From positions 1 to 64,000 of the forward strand of contig JAJEJG010000015.1 of NCBI GenBank assembly GCA_022828225.1: a stretch of 64,000 nucleotides of DNA, read 5' to 3'. This DNA is from Nitrospirales bacterium. GTDB lineage: Bacteria > Nitrospirota > Nitrospiria > Nitrospirales > UBA8639. This document shows positions 58,559 through 64,000 of the stretch, one piece after another (position 1 is the stretch's first letter; each line of letters begins with the position of its first letter). Both the position numbers and the translations under genes were made by a program. The notes below the pieces were generated by a model that had not been told where the DNA came from, made no database searches, and worked only from the letters and a program-made list of their open reading frames with translations.

Positions 58559-58601
58559 GAAGCCTGAGTGCGAGACTATTATCGTGCCCATCACGGGTTT
58601 T

Positions 58602-59561
58602 TTAGAAATGATACTTCAGGTTCAGGCTGATGCCGAAAAATTCAAGATTGTCGGTCTTGAGCCTGCCTGATACGGGTTCGCTTCCGTCTCTCCGAAGATT
58701 CGGCGGGTGACTGCGTAGCGGGTCCTAGATGAAGTCGTCACTTAAGGAACCGAACCTGACCCAGCGCCCCTTGAGCCCCAGCGACGTAGTTTTCGTGATG
58801 GCGTAATCCACCCCGAACAGCACTTGGAACCCCAAGAGCACGTCGCTGAGCGTGGCTTGCCCGACGCTGACCGTTTTGGCGAGGTTCCGGCGGATTTCGT
58901 CATAATTGGGCAGATCCGCCCCAGTCGAGATCTTGTACGAACCGTCGTCGTTCATCGAGTCTTCGTTCCGCGCCCACACGCTGCCGTACTCCATATCCGT
59001 GAATCCCACGCCGCCGCCGATCCCGATATAGGGCGTAAACCGGCTCGTGTTGCTGAAGTCATAGTACAGATTCCCGAACAGATTGTGCGAGGTGATACTG
59101 CCTATCCGGTCCGTCGCTTGCACAATTTCATCCCTGAGTTTCTGCCCTTGTGTACCCACCCCGAGAGGAATATCGGCTGTCTGATCATAGTTGGATTGCC
59201 GGTAGAAGTATTCCAGTTCCACGCGAAGACCACCCAAGGGGCCGTTCGGATTTTGACCCGCAAAACTGTAGCCTGCCGCGGCTCCGGCCAGAAAGCCCGT
59301 TGCCCCGTCGAACTCGTTCTCCCACCTTCCGCCTACACTGCGATCGGGGCCGATGCAGCGAGGCATTTCCCGGTATCGAGGATTGATGTATTCATCGCAC
59401 ACACTGGCCCGGTCGTTGCTGGTTCCGGTCGTATCCAGGCCGCTGGCGAAATTGGCTCCGACCTCGCCGCTGACGTAAAACCCCGAGCTAGCCTGGGCCC
59501 AGCCTGGGGCAACCAACCACGTGACGATGACAAAAACCAAGAATGGAGAAGTGTATTTCAT
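58602..59561 (-). pseudogene. beta-barrel gene (family member 5) interrupted by an amber codon
   Basis: From ATG 59561 (RBS GGAA with signal MKYTSPFLVFVIVTWLVAPGWAQA) the frame reads 278 residues to TAG at 58725-58727. After that codon the same frame continues as DPLRSHPPNLRRDGSEP and closes in SLNLKYHF before TAA. Member 4 has tryptophan (DWELLRSHP) at the corresponding place, so one G-to-A change in TGG would explain it. The short product would lack the last strand and terminal phenylalanine needed for membrane insertion. It is a recent break, a suppressed stop, or a sequencing error. Confidence 0.88.
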
Positions 59562-59671
59562 TGCTTTTTCCTTATTTTTCGAGAGCAATACAAAACGATG
59601 GAAGGTGCGTACGGCGGGTTGAGGCGCTCAGCCGGCCCGGTCGTTCCGGGCCGGCAAAAGAGTACGGATTC

Positions 59672-60643
59672 CTAGAAATGATACTTCAAGTTCAGGCTGA
59701 TACCGAAAAACTCGATGTCGCTGGTGCTCATATTCCCTGATACCGGATTGGTATTATTTGCTCCCACGTAGGGTGCGTGGCTTCGCAACGGATCCCAAAC
59801 AAGACCGTCGCTGAAATCACTAAACTTCACCCACCGGCCCTTGAGGCCCAGTGAGGTCCGCTCGCTCAGGGTATAATCCACCCCGAAGAGGATCTGGAAC
59901 CCCCAGAGAACGTCCTCCAGCGGCGTATGCGTGGAACTGGACGAGCCGGTCAAGCGATCCACATACACCTCATTATCGGCCAAGTCCTGGCGGCCATCAT
60001 CGATCAGGCCCTGCTTGATCGCCTCTTTATCCAACGTCCGGGTCCAGTTGCTACTCCAGCCCGCCGTGGTGATGCCCACGCCCCCGCCAACCCCGAGGTA
60101 GGGCGTAAACCGGGTGTCGTTGTCGAAATCGTAATACACGTTGGCGAACAGGTTGTGGGAAATGACGCTGCCCAAGGTTTCATACGGCCCGGATGCAAAT
60201 TCACCACGGTCAATCTTCTGCTGGGTCGCCCCGGAGAGCCCGCGAACCTGGCTGCTCTGATTATGGCGCGATTGTCGATAGAAATATTCCACCTCCATGC
60301 GGATCCCGCTGAAGATATGCTGAGGATTATTATCGCCAATGCTATAACCAATGGCCGTCCCGAGGAGAATGCCCTGCCCACCGTCAAAATCGACCGCCCA
60401 ATCCGGGATAAACGTGTTGGTGTATCGAAAATCATCGGCCCTACATCCTGAGAGGCCAGGATTGGTCAAGGCATCACAATGGCTGGCCACGTCGTTGCTA
60501 TCTCCCGTGAATCCCACACTTTTAGAAAAGTTGGCTCCCAGGTCGCCGCTCACGTAGAACCCTGAGTCGGCCTGCGCCCAGCCCGGCGCGATCACAAAAG
60601 CGACCAAAGCGAGGATCAAGAATAGAGAAAGGTATTTCTTCAT
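59672..60643 (-). CDS. outer-membrane beta-barrel protein (family member 6)
   Basis: A 323-residue protein, AGGAGA 6 nt before ATG 60643, signal MKKYLSLFLILALVAFVIAPGWAQA. The mature start SGFYVSGDLGANFSKS resembles members 4 and 5. Its loops differ, including HCDALTNPGLSGCRADDF with paired cysteines. It ends LNLKYHF. A strong promoter with a duplicated -35 region lies upstream (60686-60730), so it may be the highly expressed copy of the array. Confidence 0.91.
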   Translation of the reverse strand: MKKYLSLFLILALVAFVIAPGWAQADSGFYVSGDLGANFSKSVGFTGDSNDVASHCDALTNPGLSGCRADDFRYTNTFIPDWAVDFDGGQGILLGTAIGYSIGDNNPQHIFSGIRMEVEYFYRQSRHNQSSQVRGLSGATQQKIDRGEFASGPYETLGSVISHNLFANVYYDFDNDTRFTPYLGVGGGVGITTAGWSSNWTRTLDKEAIKQGLIDDGRQDLADNEVYVDRLTGSSSSTHTPLEDVLWGFQILFGVDYTLSERTSLGLKGRWVKFSDFSDGLVWDPLRSHAPYVGANNTNPVSGNMSTSDIEFFGISLNLKYHF

Positions 60644-60685
60644 TGCTTTCTCCTTTTTATGAGGATTAAAAAAAAAGAACATACA

Positions 60686-60713
60686 AGTATAAACAAATAG
60701 TTTATTTAGTCAA
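60686..60713 (-). promoter_or_regulatory. strong sigma-70-type promoter for barrel gene 6
   Basis: On the minus strand: TTGACT (60708-60713), 16-bp spacer, TATACT (60686-60691), about 43 bp before the ATG. A second TTGACT lies at 60725-60730 through a tandem repeat. Confidence 0.65.
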
Positions 60714-60732
60714 CAAGTTTATTTAGTCAACA
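60699..60732. repeat. perfect 17-bp tandem repeat in the barrel promoter
   Basis: AGTTTATTTAGTCAACA occurs twice head to tail (60699-60715, 60716-60732). The repeat carries the -35 hexamer, so the second copy gives a second AT-rich -35/UP region. Slippage here would alter promoter geometry. Confidence 0.9.
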
Positions 60733-60808
60733 GTGCAGTAAGTTTTATTGCAGAACGTTTATTCCACTACAGAAACCGAGTTTTGGGCTGGAGAAAAACC
60801 CGCAACCT

Positions 60809-61417
60809 CTATGGAATGCCTGAAAACTCCACGTCGAACGAGACTGCGTCCCCTTGACTCGGGAACACCATGATCGTGGTCTTCGCGTTCGGCTCGAAGG
60901 CGTCATATTGAAAGGAGCCGATGACCTTGGCCTTGTAGCGTGGAGCCTTGGGCCAAGCTTTTGTCCGCTGGGCCACCCCGTCGAATCGCACCTTCAGAGG
61001 CTTCACCAGTTTCTCGCCTTGTTTCAACACCATGTAACTGTCGTCGGCAAAGGTCCGCGTTTCGCCGAAGATCGTTACGCTCACGAGCATGCTTTCCCCG
61101 GCCAGAATGCGCCGGACTTCCGTTTCGGAAGGCGTTTCTCCCCGCAAGCCAAAATGGCTCGCCATCACGGTCAGGCCGTTCATTTTGGTCATCAAGAACC
61201 CCTTTGGGCGCAATTCCTCGTCCGACCCGAACCAGGCATACAGACGATTCGGCAGCACGCGGTCTTTAGCCGCCTTGAGGCCTTGTCTGACGGCCTGTTC
61301 GACCTGCATGGTCGTCGGAAATACCTCGATCGCGCGGCTTTCCGTAGCCGGAACGCCTAACATTGCACCAATGCACAAGAGGCAAAAGCCCCGGAGAAAG
61401 GTCTCGGGCCGCCACAT
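60809..61417 (-). CDS. secreted protein of unknown function
   Basis: A 202-residue protein from ATG 61417, with GGAG 8 nt upstream; an overlapping ATG two codons earlier is less well spaced. It has a signal peptide RGFCLLCIGAMLGVPATESRA. The mature part alternates helix-like and strand-like segments (EQAVRQGLKAAKDR, YMVLKQGEKLVKPLKVRFDG, TTIMVFPSQGDAVSFDVEFSG). No recognised motif, no cysteines in the mature part. It is divergent from the chlorite-dismutase-family gene. I do not recognise it. Confidence 0.75.
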   Translation of the reverse strand: MWRPETFLRGFCLLCIGAMLGVPATESRAIEVFPTTMQVEQAVRQGLKAAKDRVLPNRLYAWFGSDEELRPKGFLMTKMNGLTVMASHFGLRGETPSETEVRRILAGESMLVSVTIFGETRTFADDSYMVLKQGEKLVKPLKVRFDGVAQRTKAWPKAPRYKAKVIGSFQYDAFEPNAKTTIMVFPSQGDAVSFDVEFSGIP

Positions 61418-61592
61418 AGGCATAGCTCCTGCAATGGATGATCGATGGGACCGGGGTTTCCGCAATGGCACCCCCTTGCTCACCAGTGCGAATCGTATAC
61501 GGCTTTTCTGACACGGATTCAAGGATACTCCGGACACTTCGTTGACAACGCGCATAGAAAATTGATAGATAATCGGCCTACAGATTACTTCT

Positions 61593-61617
61593 GAACCGCT
61601 GATTAAATCAGAGGTTC
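61593..61617. mobile_element. minimal palindromic derivative of the inverted-repeat element
   Basis: GAACCGCTGATT directly followed by AAATCAGAGGTTC. The two ends of the element at 39361 are joined back to back with no interior, giving an almost perfect 25-bp palindrome. It lies 28 bp upstream of the chlorite-dismutase-family ATG. Confidence 0.6.
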
Positions 61618-61644
61618 CCTTAATATGTCCGGGGAGGAGTTCCT

Positions 61645-62352
61645 ATGGCTGCAGGAGAACAACCAGCCAAACGGCAGTACGTCAATTTCATCTTTTTCAA
61701 AGTCGATCCGGCGTGGCGGAGACTTCCCCATGACGAACGACAAGCCGGTAAGCAGGAATTCACCCGGGCCATCGAGGAATTCACCGGCAAAGTCATTGTC
61801 GTCCCCTATTCCACTGTCGGCATTCGCGGTGATTGTGATTTCCTGCTTTGGCGCATTTCCTATGATCTCGAGCTATTTCAGGAGCAAATGTCCAAGGCGT
61901 TGGCCACCGGACTCGGGAAATATCTGACGATCCCCTATTCCTACCTTTCGATGACAAAACGTTCGGTCTACGTGGACAACCACGTACACGAAGGTCAGGA
62001 AAGCCGCCGGTTGAAGATTACCCCCGGTCGCAGCAAATACATTTTCATCTATCCCTTCGAGAAGACCCGTGAGTGGTATCTCCTGACCAAGGCCGCCCGG
62101 CAGGGCATGATGGACGAGCACATTGAAATCGGCCACAAATACCCGTCGGTAAAACTCAATACGACCTACTCCTTCGGGTTGGATGACCAGGAATTCGTGG
62201 TAGCGTTTGAAACCGACGAACCGCAGGACTTTCTTGATCTCGTCATGCACCTGCGGGAAGCGGAAGGAAGTCGCTACACGAAACGGGACATCCCTATCTT
62301 CACCTGTGTCATGAAGAGCCTCAAGGAAGCCCTCGACACCCTCGGCGGGTAA
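61645..62352 (+). CDS. chlorite-dismutase-family heme protein (HemQ-like)
   Basis: A 235-residue protein with GGAGGAG 5 nt before the ATG. It has the duplicated ferredoxin-like fold of the Cld/HemQ family: YVNFIFFKVDPAWRR, DLELFQEQMSKALATGLG, YSYLSMTKRSVY, and MMDEHIEIGHKYPSVKLNTTYSFGLDDQEFVVAFE. The likely proximal histidine lies in EIGHKY. The distal position corresponding to arginine of true chlorite dismutases reads serine (TYSFGLDD), and the SMTKRSVY motif recalls the tyrosine/lysine motif of HemQ. Coproheme decarboxylase or a heme role is therefore more likely than chlorite detoxification. No signal peptide, so cytoplasmic. Confidence 0.88.
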   Translation: MAAGEQPAKRQYVNFIFFKVDPAWRRLPHDERQAGKQEFTRAIEEFTGKVIVVPYSTVGIRGDCDFLLWRISYDLELFQEQMSKALATGLGKYLTIPYSYLSMTKRSVYVDNHVHEGQESRRLKITPGRSKYIFIYPFEKTREWYLLTKAARQGMMDEHIEIGHKYPSVKLNTTYSFGLDDQEFVVAFETDEPQDFLDLVMHLREAEGSRYTKRDIPIFTCVMKSLKEALDTLGG

Positions 62353-62424
62353 TCCTGCTACCCGGTTTTCACTACGCGGTCTTCCTTTCGTCCTTCCTAA
62401 CCCAACTCTGTTTCCGGGAGCCCG

Positions 62425-63108
62425 ATGACAACCATGGAGCCATCGGATTCATCGGCCACACCCATCCCTGAATCCTCCACCAAAGGCGCCATACTGTCAT
62501 CTCTTGTGCCGGGACTCGGTCAATGGGTGCGCGGTTATCCTCTCCATGCGGCCCGGGTCCTGGCCGTGGGAGGGTTATTGGGCACCATCACGTGGGGACT
62601 GGGCCATCTCGGAGGAGCCGGCGCGGGGTTCTTTTTCGCGCTGATGATTATCGTGCCCTGGTGGTGCGTGCAGGCTTATGAAGCCTCCCTGCCCACTCCC
62701 CCGGGTCAGGTTGAGGCCCTGAAAACAGCTTGGCGGCAAGCCCACGACGTGCGGTACCTTGGCGGGTTATTTCTCTTTACCGCGTTCACGGACCTCTACA
62801 TCATTCTGGCGAATCCCGAATACAGTCTCACCCTGTTCTGTTCCAAACCTGAAGGCCTGCCGGGACTCCTGGCCAAGGCCCAATCCCCAACCCTGCATCT
62901 CGCCATCGGCTACGGATTCCTGAAACTGCGTCCCTGGGCCCTATTGGTGTACATGGCCTACGCCGCGTTCGGTTTGTGCAACGCCATGGCCAACTTTGCC
63001 TGTTTCGGATACGGACGTATTCGCTCGGTGTTTTTTCTTTCGCTGGTGGCGTTTACCGTCTATGTCTTCTGGCGTCGATCCTGTTTTCGACCCGTCACGG
63101 CAAGATGA
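62425..63108 (+). CDS. integral membrane protein of unknown function
   Basis: A 227-residue protein with five or six hydrophobic segments (about residues 24-44, 47-63, 66-83, 110-130, 155-170, 176-225). The N-terminal ILSSLVPGLGQWVRGYPLHAA is of the kind seen in small membrane proteins with a TM2/GxGQ motif near the first helix. The rest has no recognisable motif. ATG 62425 is used; ATG three codons later is possible. It lies 72 bp after the HemQ-like gene on the same strand. Confidence 0.75.
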   Translation: MTTMEPSDSSATPIPESSTKGAILSSLVPGLGQWVRGYPLHAARVLAVGGLLGTITWGLGHLGGAGAGFFFALMIIVPWWCVQAYEASLPTPPGQVEALKTAWRQAHDVRYLGGLFLFTAFTDLYIILANPEYSLTLFCSKPEGLPGLLAKAQSPTLHLAIGYGFLKLRPWALLVYMAYAAFGLCNAMANFACFGYGRIRSVFFLSLVAFTVYVFWRRSCFRPVTAR

Positions 63109-63185
63109 TACCGGCACGAAAGCCTTTCTTTTGACAGCGTTTGGTGTGGTGTGCTATCCCGACTACATTGCGCTTGGAGAAGCTC

Positions 63186-63407
63186 ATGGAAGAGACCCAA
63201 GATCAAGAAAAGGATATCCTGTTTGCGTATCGTCATCCGGACGGCGCCGTCACCTTGTATTCGGATGAAGAATGGGCGATTGAACGCGGCATGAAACTGG
63301 AAGACCTGCACGTCGTGGAAATTCCCCGAAAATTGTATTCCGAGGGCACGATTCAAGACGTCCGTGAATACGTCGCCCAATACCTGGAAGCGAAAGAGGA
63401 AGCCTGA
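63186..63407 (+). CDS. small acidic hypothetical protein
   Basis: A 73-residue protein from ATG 63186, with GGAG 6 nt upstream; the longer frame to 63141 lacks a site. Mature sequence: a beta-rich part (DILFAYRHPDGAVTLYSDEEW) and a helical tail (IQDVREYVAQYLEAKEE). It is not similar to any family I recognise. It starts 77 bp after the membrane protein and ends 5 bp before the next ATG, so it is likely in the same operon. Confidence 0.72.
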   Translation: MEETQDQEKDILFAYRHPDGAVTLYSDEEWAIERGMKLEDLHVVEIPRKLYSEGTIQDVREYVAQYLEAKEEA

Positions 63408-63412
63408 CGACC

Positions 63413-64000
63413 ATGACCACGACTCTGATTCATTCGCCGCTCACGTCTGAACTCATCGAATCCGTCATTGAGGCCCTGCCCGTCCAAAGCCGGATCATGG
63501 TCCGGCTGCTGCTGCTCCAGTACTTGGAACCGGTCGAAGAGGATATTCAATTCATTGTGGAGGATCAGCCGGACTCCCGGTTCATGGCCGGAGATCAACC
63601 CCAGGTAAAAAAATCACTCGTGGCCGCGACACGCGAGGTCACCGACCGCATCGGACAGTACAGCGGGTTTCTGCGGCAAAAGCGGGAACGGCCCTGGCTG
63701 CAAGTCGAATGCCTGAAAAAGCAGATAGCCTTGTCCGATCTGACCATTCGGGCGGCCGAAGGGTTGCTCACGTCAAAATTTGACGTAAGCCGGGCAGAGT
63801 TGAAGGAACGCAAGCAATCGGCCGTGTCCGCGCTGCCGAGACCCGAAATCCGCCGTTTGGAACGCGCGTTGGAACAGGAAGAGACCGCCGAAGAGGCCTA
63901 TCACCGCGACCGGCTTCTTATCGAATATCAGACCCTGACCCGGAGACGGGAACGACAACGACGGCGATTGAAAAACGCCGAGCAGGAGTACGAACTGTCG
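63413..64000 (+). CDS. coiled-coil protein of unknown function, cut by the window end
   Basis: An open frame begins at ATG 63413 and runs through the window edge (196 codons visible). It begins TTLIHSPLTSELIESVIEALP, then LVRLLLLQYLEP. From about residue 65 on it is charged and helical (KKSLVAATREVTDRIGQYSGFLRQKRERPWL, ALEQEETAEEAYHRDRLL), which suggests a long coiled coil. No signal peptide. It follows the small acidic gene by 5 bp and is probably in one transcript with it. Unknown function. Confidence 0.75.
   Translation, partial: MTTTLIHSPLTSELIESVIEALPVQSRIMVRLLLLQYLEPVEEDIQFIVEDQPDSRFMAGDQPQVKKSLVAATREVTDRIGQYSGFLRQKRERPWLQVECLKKQIALSDLTIRAAEGLLTSKFDVSRAELKERKQSAVSALPRPEIRRLERALEQEETAEEAYHRDRLLIEYQTLTRRRERQRRRLKNAEQEYELS

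Overview
The window is 64 kb of dense bacterial chromosome of moderately high GC content. It carries about 50 protein genes. I saw no rRNA, tRNA, CRISPR array, prophage or intact insertion sequence. The cell is Gram-negative: there are six outer-membrane beta-barrel genes or derivatives, lipoprotein signals, a Tat signal, MltG and periplasmic proteases. Taken together (Lhr helicase, VKOR-thioredoxin fusion, two sulfite-oxidase-fold proteins, chlorite-dismutase-family protein, NHL and IPT/TIG proteins, many short interspersed palindromes), the content reminds me of Nitrospirota. That is an inference from gene content, not a phylogenetic result.

Layout. 0.2-13 kb: a TPR protein, a long Lhr helicase, a zinc-ribbon protein, a membrane-anchored MutS-like ATPase, secreted MsrA, a trypsin-fold/PDZ protease, a VKOR-thioredoxin fusion, a sulfite-oxidase-fold protein and a dipeptide-epimerase-like enzyme. 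13-15.3 kb: two TetR genes made by a tandem duplication that also copied the promoter region and the tail of the epimerase gene. 15.5-20.4 kb: an envelope proteolysis cluster (two M16 proteins, an M48 lipoprotein, a beta-barrel). 20.5-23 kb: an orphan Phd-type antitoxin, a lipoprotein whose N-terminus looks like a toxin remnant, and a Tat-exported sulfite-oxidase-fold protein. 23-29 kb: aspS, rluB-like, guaA and guaB on the minus strand. 29-33 kb: a double NHL beta-propeller protein, a HAD hydrolase and a 36-residue basic protein. 33-43.5 kb: valS-nadC-birA-coaX, then grpE-dnaK-dnaJ-rsmE. 43.6-49.9 kb: YCF48-like and IPT/TIG genes, two beta-barrel genes and a HEAT-like secreted protein. 49.9-57.3 kb: RidA, mltG, alaS, recA, thpR and cinA. 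57.4-60.6 kb: three tandem beta-barrel genes, one broken by an in-frame amber codon. 60.8-64 kb: a secreted protein, a chlorite-dismutase-family protein, a membrane protein and two unknown cytoplasmic proteins, the last cut by the window edge.

The housekeeping blocks are conventional. The novelty is in the repeats and rearrangements: a short inverted-repeat element (about 145 bp, two full copies plus derivatives) that abuts or supplies stop codons; two segmental duplications with decaying gene remnants; expansion of one beta-barrel family; and short palindromic repeats, one apparently inside the protease coding sequence. I found no obvious new multi-gene defence or metabolic system. The best functional candidates are the M16-M16-M48-barrel cluster and the IPT/TIG-YCF48 pair next to the beta-barrel and HEAT genes.
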